64,000 nt of DNA from Oscarella lobularis (lineage: Eukaryota; Porifera; Homoscleromorpha; Homosclerophorida; Oscarellidae): the NCBI RefSeq assembly GCF_947507565.1, contig NC_089178.1, positions 3,596,001 through 3,660,000 on the forward strand, given 5' to 3'. The position numbers were made by a program, and so were the translations under genes. Every line of letters begins with the position of its first letter. Position 1 is the first letter of the stretch. Shown in pieces: positions 9,499-23,138 of this stretch. Below the pieces are notes generated by a model. It searched no databases. It had not been told where the DNA came from and saw only the letters and a program-made list of their open reading frames with translations.

Positions 9499-11635
9499 GA
9501 GACGTGTTTCGTCGTGACGGAGATGATAACGGCGGCGGCGGCGGCGATTTAGAAATGCTATTAATCTATTGGGAACGATATTGTCGATCTTTTTACGACG
9601 ACAAGGAGAAGAGACTGAGAGCGGATACAGGTGACGATCACTTTGAACCGGCCATCTGTCGTGAGTTGGCGGAAAAATTGAAGACGAAGTTTGATGAGGA
9701 TGCAAAGGACGATAAAGGAAAAGCGCAGAAGAAAGAATGGACTAGGTAACTTGATTTTCTAGCCTAATAACACATAGTATAGGATTTTGTAGCGTTGACG
9801 CTTTCTTGTCTCACGTCGCATCGTCTCTCTCCGCCGCTATACGACACGTTATCACACCTCCAATGCTTCAGAACGCCTGGACGAAACGGTATATAATATT
9901 TATTTATTTTTTAAATTCAAGACAAACCCCCTCTCTTCATATAGAAGAGCTAAAGAGGGTCTTGTCAAAGTGAAAGTTGTCTTGTTCGTCGTCGCCGAAC
10001 ATTCAGCGTACAAACCACTCGATGCCATTCGTGGCGGTTTTGACGTCGAGATTTTTACGAAAGAGCTCAAAAAATTCGAAACGCCGAATTTGAAAATAAT
10101 GTGAGTTCTTTTTCTCTTTGCGCGTTTTTTTATTTTTGATTGTCTTCGTAGAATAGAGAAACACGTCGTCAATGCGACGACTCAACCAGGGTTGATCTAT
10201 CATTTCTTTTACGCGTTAAAAAGCGTTCTTTGGCGAGACGGAAAGACGAGCGTTCACTACGTCGATTCAAAGGAATTAGAAGAAGAGGTAGGTATTTTTA
10301 AAAATAAAACGCGAGGCGGGGCGATCGCGAGACGCCTTCTCTTCGCAGTTGTGGTCTGGAATAAAGTCGAATCAGAAGATCAAAGGAGAAAAGGACGACT
10401 ACGTCAGTTCAATGCAATCGGTATTGAGTAAATTGAATGTTTGAGCATTGAGCATTTTTTCTTCGTCGAAGATTCCCGTCATCTTGTTTTCGTTAAATCG
10501 CGACCAACCCATTTTTATAGACGTCGATTTGCATCAGGCGACGACGTTGGGTCACGTTGTCTTGGCCGTGCAGAACGTTCAATCGAAAGTATAGGTTCCT
10601 TTTTTTTGATCGAGGAATATGTATACGGCGATTTTTTTTTATTTTAGTGGACGGCGACGGCTTGCGACGGCAGCCGAATCGTCTGTAATGATCAAGTCGT
10701 GAACGTTAGCCTTCGCAATCCAACGAAAGCCGTTCTTGCGGCAACTGTGACGCATCTCACCGGACTTGTCCCTATTCGTGTTCGCGAAGTCGAAGGAACA
10801 TCGTCCAATTGGCTCTGGTCCGTTGGCGATTCTCCTTTCTCCGATACGTCGTTGTCGGCGCACGTTTCGGCATTTCAGCGCGACGCCGCTCATCGTCACG
10901 TCATCGCTCTCGCTCTTGACGTACGTATGAGATTCATCGTCATCGTCATCGTTTCTATAGCTCCCTTTCTATATTAGAAAGCCGTTAAGGATGTAAACGC
11001 TGGTTTAGCTCTTCTCGCTAATGCGTCCGTCGTTGCGACGAAGAGTAAAGGCGACGGTGATCTCGCACTCGCCGACGGCAACGACGGCACTAATGAGTAG
11101 GCGTTCTCTTTGCAGAAATGACGTGGCAAGGATTACTGAATACGTACGCTGCTCTTCAAAATCTCGTTCAAAAAATACGGGGCGGCGGCGACGGCGACAA
11201 GGTTTGTTGTGAGACTCCGGCCATGTGCCGGCACGGATCAGTTTTCTTTGCGCCGCAGGCAAATCGAATTTCGTTGCGTTCAGCGCTCCAACTGCTTCCA
11301 GAATTGCGAGAAAAAGCCGAAGGCTTTCACGCCAACTGTCATTGGCTGGCTAAAGAAATCAAGACGGCATCGTGTCGAGAAGGTAAGCGCACTTAGTTTT
11401 CATGCACGCACCGCGCTCCTAAAATTCCTCGATCCCCCCTCCCTCTCTCCCCTCTCCCCTTGTACCTCAAGGAGAAACAAATGTTGCTACATTTCGGCGA
11501 TTGATTGTCACTCGTTGGCCTGCGATAATCGCTTGGTCCGTGCCTTTCTCCGTCTTCCTTTTGTTGCTCTTACTGATCTCACGACATGTCTACTTCCGCC
11601 GACTTTCTCACGACGCCTTGTTTCTTCCTAACTGA
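7958..11635 (+). CDS. Type I membrane glycoprotein resembling plant At5g58100 family
   Basis: About fourteen exons. It starts with a signal peptide (MSLESIYLFCVLGGLASATVA) and then VNILFLGFHRETDF. Downstream exons give ILRSGLPEDRKYLRAVF, then (spliced at about 9371) GRGRYAWLDVSAGPFSWGP, an Asp/Gly-rich low-complexity stretch (9463-9550), AAIRHVITPPMLQNAW, GLIYHFFYALKSVLWRDG, IPVILFSLNRDQPIFIDV, NPTKAVLAATVTHLTGLVPI and NWLWSVGDSPFS. The last splice (donor after 11382, acceptor before 11472) adds TRWPAIIAWSVPFSVFLLLL and a short basic tail with stop at 11633-11635: one C-terminal transmembrane helix. The order and wording resemble the large plant/algal membrane protein typified by Arabidopsis At5g58100 (exine formation), recalled from memory. 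Biochemical function unknown. The splice near 8645-8700 is uncertain. Confidence 0.6.
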
Positions 11636-12109
11636 AACGAAAACGTCGCGCACACTTGCTACGACCTTTGTCTGATCGCGTACGATTGTTTGCACGAATG
11701 AAAGTCGGATTTTTCGGTGCCAGGTGGCGATCGCGACCTTCTAGTTATCTTTTCTCAGAAGTTATTATTTGTCTAACAAGACCGCACATGTTGCTGCTAA
11801 CGCTACATGAACGATTTTTGCAACGGCGCTACTGTACCTCGATACTGGATGCGCACGCTGCGGCCCGGCCTATTCCACCGTCTGTTCGTCGTCTCTTCGC
11901 GTCAGCGCCCCGCGGGCTTAAGCTGCATGGTCATTGTTCGTACACAGACGTTATGATTTAGTTAGCAAGCCGAGCATTATACCTTTATTACTGCATATTT
12001 ATACAAGAATTCCAGTCCGCCTTCTTCGACTCCTAACTGCGTTTACATCAATTCCGTCTTGTTTTCTATATGCATGCTCTCTCGTCTCCTGCTAGCATCC
12101 TACGTTCCT
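11636..12109. other. Intergenic region
   Basis: No convincing gene. It holds the 3' flanks of the convergent neighbours. Short open frames here lack codon bias or recognisable motifs. Confidence 0.4.
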
Positions 12110-13135
12110 CTAAAACCTTCTAGATGGGTTATACTCATTTGTTAGTTGAAAAGGCTTCGTCATCTGACGCATCAGCTGATGGTGCGGGGCGTAACTGGGC
12201 TGCGGCGGCGGCGTCGGCGGCGTCGGCGGCGGCGGTGGGGGTGGGGGTGGCGGCAGCCCAGGTGACAGCGACTGCGATGGCTTCGATTCAAACGAGGCAA
12301 CAAATTGATCAAAATACTTTACAAAATCGATTCCTTGATCGTCTTGCTTTGGTAGCGACCACGAAGCGAGAGGATTGTGTTCGCGCAGGCTGCGAAGCGC
12401 CTCTCCAGTTGTTTCTAGGGCTGCCGGAAGTTGGATGAGAACGCTCTCGTTGCACCTCGACTCAGGTGATTCGGGTTCGTCGACGATTTCATCGTCGTCG
12501 TCGTCGTCGTCGTTAAACTCCGGCGATAACGTCAGCGTTTCCGCCATGGAGTCGCTCTGTCGATCAGGCGAGTCGACGGCGGCGGCGGCGGTGGCAGGAG
12601 GTGGCGGCGGCGGCGTTGACGAAGCGGCGGCGGCGGCGGCGGCACTGACTTGAATCGTGTCGCCCATTTCGCTCTGCAAAAACGTATCGAAACAACTCTT
12701 GAAATCGAGTTTAGGCACGTCGTCGAAGGCCGTCGTCTTGGATTCCTTACGACTTATGTCAACTTGAACCCATTCCTTTCGATTCTTTCCTTTTCTATAG
12801 CCGTTCATGTGAAAATATCGACCGATTGTCGACTTGGAAAGCTTTTTGCCAAACTTTCGTTCGAACCAAGCCTGAAAATCGGACGAATGATGACTGGGAT
12901 TGATTTTCATGTGTTGAACGAGCGCCGCCGCTTCGGGGTCCGTCAGCTTGGGCATTCGACCGCGTCGTACGACGTCGACGTCGACGCGACCCGTGTCCGT
13001 GTACAACTTACGAAAATTGTACACGGACGCTCTTGTCAGACCGAGAGCCTGGCACGTTTGGGGAACCGAATAGTTGAACAGCTTCCACAGAATTATGACT
13101 TTCCAGCGGATCTCTCGTGGAGTAGCTCGAGCCAT
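12110..13135 (-). CDS. Transposase-type HTH protein, probably domesticated
   Basis: Intronless, 341 residues from the ATG at 13133-13135 (MARATPREIRWKVIILWKL). The N-terminal ~130 residues form a double helix-turn-helix of the kind found in Tc1/mariner and IS630-like transposases: SVPQTCQALGLTRASVYNF as the first HTH, then RRGRMPKLTDPEAAALVQHM and FGKKLSKSTIGRYFHMNGYR as a second winged-helix-like segment. No DDE catalytic domain follows; instead there are Ala, Pro, Asp and Ser-Pro low-complexity tracts, e.g. a poly-Pro run near 12210-12250 and an Asp run near 12495. No terminal inverted repeats are evident, which suggests a host DNA-binding protein derived from a transposase. An upstream in-frame ATG (13277-13279) would add 48 poorly conserved-looking residues. 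Confidence 0.7.
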   Translation of the reverse strand: MARATPREIRWKVIILWKLFNYSVPQTCQALGLTRASVYNFRKLYTDTGRVDVDVVRRGRMPKLTDPEAAALVQHMKINPSHHSSDFQAWFERKFGKKLSKSTIGRYFHMNGYRKGKNRKEWVQVDISRKESKTTAFDDVPKLDFKSCFDTFLQSEMGDTIQVSAAAAAAASSTPPPPPPATAAAAVDSPDRQSDSMAETLTLSPEFNDDDDDDDEIVDEPESPESRCNESVLIQLPAALETTGEALRSLREHNPLASWSLPKQDDQGIDFVKYFDQFVASFESKPSQSLSPGLPPPPPPPPPPTPPTPPPQPSYAPHHQLMRQMTKPFQLTNEYNPSRRF

Positions 13136-14214
13136 CGTTGACGAGTGCGTGTGAAAAAGAGCTGAAGCGAATGCAGAGAAGAGAATGAATTGACAAATCG
13201 TCGCCTTAGCGCTATAAATCGTCGTTTTGATTGGGCTTGCGCAAGGTTGGTATGCAAAACAGCGTGAAGCGCTACACATGCGCGCATCCGATCGGCTGAC
13301 TAGCCGCTTCTCGCTGTTTTTACTTTGAGAGCCGTCGCGCGCCAGTCAATAATGCATAACCAAACATCGAGTCTGGTGCGTACGTGCGCGGGCCATGCTT
13401 CGAACTGGTATGCCAAATATGATAGGAGCCTCCCGACGCGATTGAAGCGTGGACAACAATCGGCGATCGGCCATCGGGGGTAAAAGGCGAGCATTATCCG
13501 CACGCGCTATCAGGCTGACGGTCGCATGCACGCTATCTAAGGGGGGGGGAAGACCGTGGTATGCGCCAGCCTAGTCTTAGCTTCCGCGCGGCACGTGCCA
13601 ACCTCGAGACTCTGCCGCCGTCGATATCGCCAGCCATCATGCTTATGATCTAACAGGCTTCGCGACGTACGTGCACTCCGTCACATGTACAGCTGGCTCG
13701 CGACTGAACAGTCTGTCACACCGCGCGCGCGGTTCGGTCGACTGCATGACGTTTTTTTAAGGGTCAGCAGGCTAGTAGTTTTGAGGGCCACTGAATTATA
13801 ACGTACCTTTTTCGACCTTTCGATGACTTTAGACTACTCGGATTGGGGGGATCGACTGAACGAATTTCGATTTGGCGGACTCGACCGGGGCTGAGTGACG
13901 TACGTACGATCAATGTACGACACTGCGGAAGAGTGCAGGTTTATGAGTCTTGCGACTTTACAAGGTCAGATGACCAATGGGATAAGCGGCAGTTAGATAA
14001 TGACTTAATTCGATTAGCTCTGAAAAACAACACTGGGGAGATGTTTTGCTAAAAAAGGCACAAGATAGGAAAAAGCGGGAAAGCAAAGCGTTCTACAAAT
14101 TTGAATAGTGAACAGCTAAAACGTTTGCTTTGATTTGTCGTTAGGGATTAGCAAGGGCGCCTGTCAGCTGTCCGGGGAAACGGCAATAGAGGTGCGTGCG
14201 TTAGCCGAGAGAGA
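13136..14214. other. Intergenic region without recognised gene
   Basis: About 1.1 kb with no frame I can support. It has a run of nine G (about 13542-13550), several palindromic TACGTACG/GTACGTAC words, and an Asn/Asp-rich 69-residue open frame (13843-14052) without recognisable features. It may hold the promoters of the HTH gene and GNPNAT1. Confidence 0.4.
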
Positions 14215-15087
14215 ATGGACGAAAAACTGTTCAATCCGTCACTCCTTTACGACCTCGACTTCAGCACGACATCGTGCACATTCAAACCAACCCTAGGACC
14301 AAAGGAACCGGGCGAAGGACTCGTAATGAGACCGCTGGAGCGGTCAGACTACGCGAAAGGTGACGCCAAGACAAAGCCAAGGAAGCTAATTGAATTGTGG
14401 GTGGGGACAGGATTTCTCAACCTATTATCACAACTGACGAAAGTAGGAAGCGTCGATGGCGAGCAATTTGTTGGTACAGACTAAAGTTCATCTCATACAC
14501 ATGCAATACTATAATTAGTCGTATCCTACTTACGTACACGTTGTCGCCGCGACGAATTGACTAATTTGGCTCTTGTCCCAATTGCGATGTGACCATCGCG
14601 TCACCTTGGCCCCCATTCTCACAAAAAGAGCAATTTGAACGAATGAAAAAATCGTCGAATCATTATGTCGTCGTCATCGAAGACGTCATTCGATCGCGAA
14701 TCGTCGCTTCAGCTACTCTTCTAGTCGAGTACAAATTCATTCATGGTGCAGCCATGGTAGTAGACTTGCATTGATTCGACTCCTTTTTATTTCTTTGTTT
14801 CTTTCTATGTAGCGTGGTAGAATTGAAGACCTTGTGGTGTCGGATAGGATGCGAGGAAAACAATTAGGAAAGCTGTGCGTAGACTTTGAACTCTATTATC
14901 TATGTATCTATTAATTATTAATGACGTATGCTATCTTAGTCTTGTGGAAACGTTACTAAAGCTTGCCGTCAAGTTGGGCTGTTATAAGCTGAGTTTGGAT
15001 GCTGATGATCAAGTCAAGTCTTTTTATGAAAAATTTGGCTTTCGAGATGGAGCCACGCTATTTATGCAGCTTAGATTTTTTGATTGA
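14215..15087 (+). CDS. GNPNAT1: Glucosamine 6-phosphate N-acetyltransferase
   Basis: Five exons give a GNAT-fold enzyme that acetylates glucosamine-6-phosphate with acetyl-CoA in the cytosolic route to UDP-GlcNAc, feeding N-glycans, chitin and O-GlcNAc. Exon 1: MDEKLFNPSLLYDLDFSTT...PGEGLVMRPLERSDYAKG. Exon 2: GFLNLLSQLTKVGSVDGEQF. Splicing from 14472 (donor GTACAG) to an acceptor at about 14629 joins it to FERMKKSSNHYVVVIEDV, matching the human spacing exactly. Then RIEDLVVSDRMRGKQLGKL contains the acetyl-CoA pyrophosphate loop (RGKQLGK), and the last exon ends FYEKFGFRDGATLFMQLRFFD. Length (about 180 residues) is normal. Confidence 0.9.
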
Positions 15088-15249
15088 TTGATTAATCGAA
15101 CGAAAGAGTGAAAGTCGTGTACTCTCTTATTCTTTTTTATTTATCCGGGAACGTTTGAGAAAGGTGTTTACGTCATCGCCCCTTCTACTTCTCGCGAATG
15201 GCACACCATCAAGGTTTGACGCCTTTTTGAGCTCGTCTAGACCTCGCAA

Positions 15250-15942
15250 ATGAGTTGTACGATAGGCGGAAAGGCTTATGGCCAACTAAAAGCCGAGCAG
15301 GAGCAACAATTGGATCGAACGAACGATGTGGGGCGCGAGGGGGGCGTGGCTCCCTTTTCTCGATCTTCTTTCGATAGGAATTTAGAGCTGGTGGAAAATA
15401 CGATGACGTGGAGGATCTTAATGAGAAGTTGGAAGCGTACAAGAGTGAGACGATCGATTTTTTACTTTAATTAATTAAAATCGCATTTTTTCGTCTAGAA
15501 CAATTTATGGAATTTGACGAAAACAATTCTGGTGACATTGGTACGTCGATTACTTAAAATTAATTATTTATTAATTATGTAATTTTAGACATAATGGAAT
15601 TGAAAAGGATGATGGAGAAATTGGGCCAAGCGAAAACTCATCTCGAATTGAAAAAGATGATTGCGGAAGTGGACACAAATAATTCGGGTGAGAAAAAATG
15701 AATTGGTTTCGTTTTCGTTTTGATTTTTTGCTTTAGGTACCATTCACTATCACGAATTTCTCAACATGATGTTGGGAAAACGTTCGACTATACTGAAACT
15801 GTATCCCATGCAAAAAGATATGATAATTATGTATGTATTTATTTATTTATTTATTAGGATTTTGATGTTTGAGGCCATGAAAGAGGAGAAGGAAAAGCCA
15901 AAGGGGCTTCCACCGAAACGCGATCTTTCGTCTTTGCCTTGA
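15250..15942 (+). CDS. AIF1: Allograft inflammatory factor 1 (EF-hand, IBA1-like)
   Basis: Six short exons. The protein begins [19 protein letters not shown], like the human GGKAFGLLKAQQEERLDEI, and after introns continues [34 protein letters not shown] (a canonical EF-hand with D-x-N-x-S-G-D-I-D), [40 protein letters not shown] (a second, near-canonical EF-hand) and [19 protein letters not shown]. It ends [10 protein letters not shown] with TGA at 15940-15942. AIF1 proteins are cytosolic calcium-binding actin bundlers acting in membrane ruffling and phagocytosis. In vertebrates the second EF-hand is degenerate (SSGSGE); here it retains DTNNSG, closer to a working loop. Confidence 0.93.
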
Positions 15943-16056
15943 TGGGATGGATGGAAAATTGATGGAAATTCATGGAATTCTATTTCTTTTTACTGTGACA
16001 CTACTAAGCAAGTCTTGTATCTGTCTTTTCTTTTCTTTTGTTTTTTGAGTGGATGA

Positions 16057-16618
16057 TCACAAGTCTTTGTAGAGAAGAGAATAGTTGGGAATGTTTCTGG
16101 GATCGATGGGACTCGAAACGATCAGTTTTCCCTTCATAGCACCTCGATAAATTGTCTCAATGACGTCAATTAAATCCTGTTTCGTTCGAAAACTTCCGAT
16201 GAATTTTGTGTGATCTGGTGTCCTAAACGAGACGAAGGGATGCTAAAAATGAGAATTTTTTCGTCTCCTACTCACCCCCAATCGACTTTTATGTGTTGGC
16301 CGTTGAAAAAGAAGATGGTCGCTGGTATGAGACTTATATCGAAGTATTCTCTATAGACTGGTACGTTTTCGATGTCGATTGTGTATATTGATGCCATTTT
16401 TGCTAGAAGAGGCTCGGTTTTAGCCAACTGGAAGTGAAAAAAGACGACTTTGTGACGATAAAACGAAGGGAGAAATGTTCCATTACGATTTCGTCGAGTT
16501 GAAGGCACGATGGATCGGTTTCGCGACCGAATCTTAGTACTACGACGAGATCTTCGTTCGTTTTGATCGCTGCATCGACGTCTTTCTTCGTTTTCAGGCG
16601 ACGTATAAGGTACGACAT
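16057..16618 (-). CDS. TXNL4B: Thioredoxin-like protein 4B (Dim1-like splicing factor)
   Basis: Three exons on the minus strand. Exon 1 ([19 protein letters not shown] ... [19 protein letters not shown]) ends at GTAATGG. Exon 2 starts after 16428 and gives [48 protein letters not shown]. Exon 3 gives [39 protein letters not shown] and ends NYSLLYKDL with stop at 16057-16059. This is the Dim2/TXNL4B branch rather than TXNL4A ([14 protein letters not shown] and the NIPNY ending). It has a thioredoxin fold without a catalytic CXXC, and works with pre-mRNA splicing factors in the nucleus. Its 3' end faces AIF1, 114 bp away. Confidence 0.93.
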
Positions 16619-16667
16619 GCGGGAACTTTATGTCCCGTACGTTTGCCGCTCCCGAAAAAAAAGAACG
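16619..16667. promoter_or_regulatory. Short divergent promoter between TXNL4B and the next plus-strand gene
   Basis: If the plus-strand gene starts at the ATG at 16668, only 49 bp separate the two start codons. No TATA box is visible. Confidence 0.3.
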
Positions 16668-16839
16668 ATGCGTCGAACTAAACAGAAATTTGACGTGCGT
16701 GAGCGTGTCAGCGTGTGTGAACGAGCTTTTCTGATTGTCTAACGATAGGAACGCGATTCGAGCGGCTTCAAATTTGCTCGAAAGGCGAAACAAAGCAAAG
16801 AAACGGTTTGTCGACGCGATTTTCTAGCTGATCGTGTAG

Positions 16840-17719
16840 ACGAGCACTTTGGGGCAGCTTTCTCCTCGATCGAGACGTCGGAAGAGTTGCGAATTCTACG
16901 CGAGGAAGGGAAGCAGCGGCATCGGCGTCGAAGAAGAGAAAGAGAAGGAAAATCCTCAGGTATCTACTTATTTTCTTGGAGAATTCGTTGTCTTATCGTC
17001 GTTTTTTTCAGCTTTCTGTCGTCGCTAGTGAAGTAGAAGAGAGTGAGCTATTCTTGTTGTCTATTTCCTCATAAAATTTTGATTTTTTTAAGATTCGGCC
17101 GAGATTATGATTGGGAAATTGAGAGAGGGTGTTCGATTGCTTGCTGTTCGAACGCAAGCGTTGGAGGACGAAGAGAAAGCTTGGGATCATTTGAAAAATG
17201 TTAAAAAACGTGAATTGGAAGAAATGGCAAAAAAGTCGCTGTCTCTCTCGGGATAAGGGGACTCATATTTATATAATTGGAATTTTTATAGGAATTGGGA
17301 TAAGGAGTTTTTTGATTCGGATGGATTTCCTGTGGCTCTGACAGACGATGAACGATCTCTTCTTGCTGGTGCTCTACCATTTCAAGCGATTTTTGACGAA
17401 GTCAACGAAATGAGGCGAAAAATTGGGGAAATGGTACATGTCATTAATTAATTAATTAAATAATTTGGGTTTTTTGAGTGTCAATGCTAGGTATTTTCTC
17501 TTGATATTGTGACGTCGAAAGTGGAAAAGATCGAACGAACATTTGGCGCTTATTTAGAAGAAGAGATAAAATGCACAGGTAAGAAAAACCCTATTAATTA
17601 ATTAATTAATTAAAATTATTTATGTTCTTTTTGTTGCAGCAAATAGACTACGAGCTCCTATTTCGCCTAAAACAGCCGTAGACGGCTTTATAGAATCAGG
17701 TAACTCGTATAGTAAGTAG
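16840..17719 (+). CDS. Candidate kinetochore protein DSN1 (Mis12 complex), 5' exon uncertain
   Basis: From an acceptor at 16839 the frame runs TLGQLSPRSRRRKSCEF, an acidic stretch, LSVVASEVEE, then (acceptor before 17091) SAEIMIGKLREGVRLLAVRT, EDEEKAWDHLKNVKKRELEE, NWDKEFFDSDGFPVALTDDE, a coiled-coil IFDEVNEMRRKIGEMVFSLD and VEKIERTFGAYLEEEIKCT, with stop at 17717-17719. The order basic RRRKS site, 'AWDHL' helix, then coiled coil is reminiscent of DSN1, whose RRRKS motif is an Aurora B site. That resemblance is weak and from memory. A possible first exon starts at ATG 16668 (MRRTKQKFD); I could not fix its splicing. One donor near 17255 looks non-canonical. Confidence 0.35.
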
Positions 17720-17859
17720 CGATAGTTATGTTGTGCCCTTGCATAACGTGCGTCACTTTCACGCGCGTGCACGTGATCTAGCGATCGCTCTACGCGTCAT
17801 TGCGTTCTCGCCGCCTCGTCCCCCCGTCCACGCTCCGCTCGTCGACGTCGGTCGAAGCG

Positions 17860-20663
<2,804 letters not shown>

Positions 20664-20871
20664 TCTAAGAAGAAAAATTCTCTTGTTTCTTTGCTCTGAC
20701 GTTTCACGACGACTTCTATATCTTGTTCTACGTAGAGAGTTTAGTTGATTTCCGGATGATGGTACAGTAGTAGCTTAGTGACTTTGTTCTCTTTGAATTG
20801 GTTAATAATAGAGTTTATTTTTTTTTGTCATGTGAGGAGCAAGTGAGCATGCGTAGGGGGTGCGTCACGTG

Positions 20872-22202
20872 ATGGTTTTGTATCGACTTGCTGCGTTCGT
20901 TGTTTGTCTCTTGGCCATCGCTGTGGGCTATTTCGTGCTTATCGATGACTTCTTCGCTTTGTTTGCAGACCAACGGGTGCGATTTTGCTCGAAGCGACTG
21001 CAGGAAGCGGCCCAAAAATCGCGTACAGTGGATTTATAGCGAAAAATCTTCGCGAAACTTAAAAATTTAGTAAACGCGAGCGGTCTCGTTCCGCCGTCGC
21101 GACCTCCGGAGAGTATTCGAGAGAAATTGACGATGAACGGGCAAATTCCACTCGAATATTATTATGTCGACGATTCGAACAAAGGTCGAGGTAAGAAATC
21201 GATGATTTCCCTTTTGCCCAAGGGGCGAAAATACGAATATCGCGATAGGAACCCATTACAAATATAGTCGTCAAGATATCGAGCTCTATATTGGTCAAGC
21301 GCGACGTCAAGCGACAACGATTTATCGTCTTTTAGACGAAGCAAAGTGGGATGTCAAAGTCTTGGTAAAAAAAGGAAAGTGGATCAAGTCAAGTCATTGG
21401 CTGATGATGGCGCTCCACAAATATCCTATTAATGGATCACACGTGGTACTGTAGTTATTTTTATCTGCGTCACGGCCGTTATATATAGCTCTTCTTTTGT
21501 GGTGTAGCTAATATATGGATCTATGGACCCTTGGTATGAGGCAATAGGTGGGACCTCCCAGGGTACTTTAGCTAGTAGAGTTACTGTGATTTCTATTCTT
21601 AGCTTTGGCATTTGATGCTGCATCAGTCACAACAATAGAGGTATATACGGTCAATGCATTTCTTTGTCATCTTACATTGTTCTACAGTACAATAATCTTA
21701 CGTATGATCATCCACGGATTATGACGCTATCTCCGGAAAAGTTGTACAGTTTGCCGTCAGATCGGCTCGTCTACGATGCTGCCCTTTCTATTTCTAGGTA
21801 TGTGGGCGTGTGCATGATCACTTTATCTACTTTCTTTTTCTTTTTTTAGTTTTGATCACGACGGTCTGGGTCGATACGGGGATCCCATTGATCCTGATGC
21901 TGATTTGAAGGCAATGGCGAACGTTCGTTGCGCTCTTAAAAATGATGGAATATTATTTCTTACTATTCCTATCGGTAAACGCGCGCGCGACGAGAATAGA
22001 AATAGGGTCATTTATTTGTTTAGGACCGGATGTGGCCGTTTGGAATCTGCATCGACGATACGGATCAGTTCGTTTAAGTCGATTATTAGACGGGTGGAAG
22101 ACAGGCGACGTTGTTGGATGGTTTGAAGAGAAATTGACGGAAGCTGCTTCGTGGAGGCAGACGTACGAGCCCGTCTTCGTTCTAAAAAATACATTTGTAT
22201 AG
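20872..22202 (+). CDS. DUF268-family type II membrane protein
   Basis: About eight exons. The start at 20872 gives a membrane anchor (MVLYRLAAFVVCLLAIAVGY). A 63-nt intron (20975-21037, GTGCGA...TTATAG) removes an in-frame TAG and joins FADQR to KIFAKLKNLVNASGL. Then come GQIPLEYYYVDDSNKG, ARRQATTIYRLLDEAKWDVK, KYPINGSHV, IYGSMDPWYEAIALAFDA, SVTTIEYNNLTYDHPRI, ISSFDHDGLGRYGDPIDPDA, LKAMANVRCALKNDGILFL, PIGPDVAVWNLHRRYG and FVLKNTFV. The SSFDHDGLGRYGDP motif and the methyltransferase-like layout (G-S-x-x-P, T-x-E, ALK-x-G-x-L) are features of DUF268 (nematode, plant and algal proteins). The Golgi/ER lumen is the likely site. Reaction unknown. Confidence 0.75.
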
Positions 22203-22496
22203 CTTCGGATTGAGGCGAACGGATGATAGGGAGACCAGTGAGGGAACGACCTTCACTACTCTACGTACGGATGTGCCTATAAATAGTTAGATCCTGGCGG
22301 GCGTAAAGCAGCAGCACAAGTTTGTGCGAAGGTCACCGCCGTCGCCGCCGTCGTAAACAAAACATTTTCCGTCTTGCATAAAAGGTCCTATAAGGAGTAG
22401 ATAGTAGGAACGGTTTGTTTCATCTATGTAGACTAGGATAATGTAACTGCTGAAAAAAGCAACGTTTCCTTTCCTGAGACGGCGGCAAATTCGTTT

Positions 22497-23055
22497 ATGT
22501 CGCGGGGGCGGCGGAAACGGCGGTTTGTGTATATGGTCGAGGAAGCAAAGGTTAGTCGAGTCAATCATCTGCTGGACCACGATGAAGCACGTTTGCATGG
22601 AATGCTGCTTGCAGGTCGCCGCACGTATTGGAAAAGACTGGCGAATGATTGGGAGACGATTGGGCCTGGAAGAACATCAACTCGACGAAATTCACTATAA
22701 AGGACGAGAGAGTCTCGAAGAGCAAACCGTTACAATGTTCAACGTCTGGTTGCAACGGCGACGAACTTTGCTGCGGCACGAATCTGATGACTTGTATCAA
22801 GCTTTAAGTGACACTGGCAGGCAAGACGTAATTGAAATGCTCGAGGAGAAGAAATGCAGTCGAATCAGTCAGCAGAGACGAACGGAGGAAGTGGATAATG
22901 AATTAGAGGAGAACAGTGAAGAAGCCAACGTCATCCAGTGTGACAAAGGACGCTCGGAGTCAGAGGTGAGCCAAAATAGACTGCTGGTAGCTGGGGTGGC
23001 GCCAACGTCTACAGTTGTACTTTCATGCAACGTTAACTGTTGCATAATCCTCTAA
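22497..23055 (+). CDS. Death-domain protein (adaptor-like)
   Basis: Exon 1 starts at ATG 22497 (MSRGRRKRRFVYMVEEAK); a 64-nt intron (GTTAGT...TTGCAG) joins it to VAARIGKDWRMIGRRLGL, EEHQLDEIHYKGRESLEEQT, VTMFNVWLQRRRTLLRHES, DDLYQALSDTGRQDVIEML. The GKDW-x-x-x-x-RRLGL, then H-x-x-D-x-I, then MFNVWLQR pattern is a death domain (six-helix bundle), as in FADD or UNC5-type proteins. An acidic tail follows. The small size and single domain suggest a cytoplasmic adaptor. Further 5' or 3' exons cannot be excluded; the last ~30 residues may read into an intron or UTR. Confidence 0.6.
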
Positions 23056-23138
23056 AAACAGAGGCATGGCAAGCAGACAGGGTTAACTAATATTTATTTA
23101 TTTATTACTGTGTGACGTATGCATTAGCCCTTATTGAA

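Noticed and set aside
9463-9550. GACGAT/GGCGGC run as a separate coding or regulatory element
   Set aside because: It is in frame with the surrounding exon and encodes an Asp/Gly-rich linker of the At5g58100-like protein.
21020-21040. In-frame TAG in the DUF268 gene as evidence of a pseudogene
   Set aside because: A 63-nt GT-AG intron ending at this TAG restores the frame and fits the local intron size.
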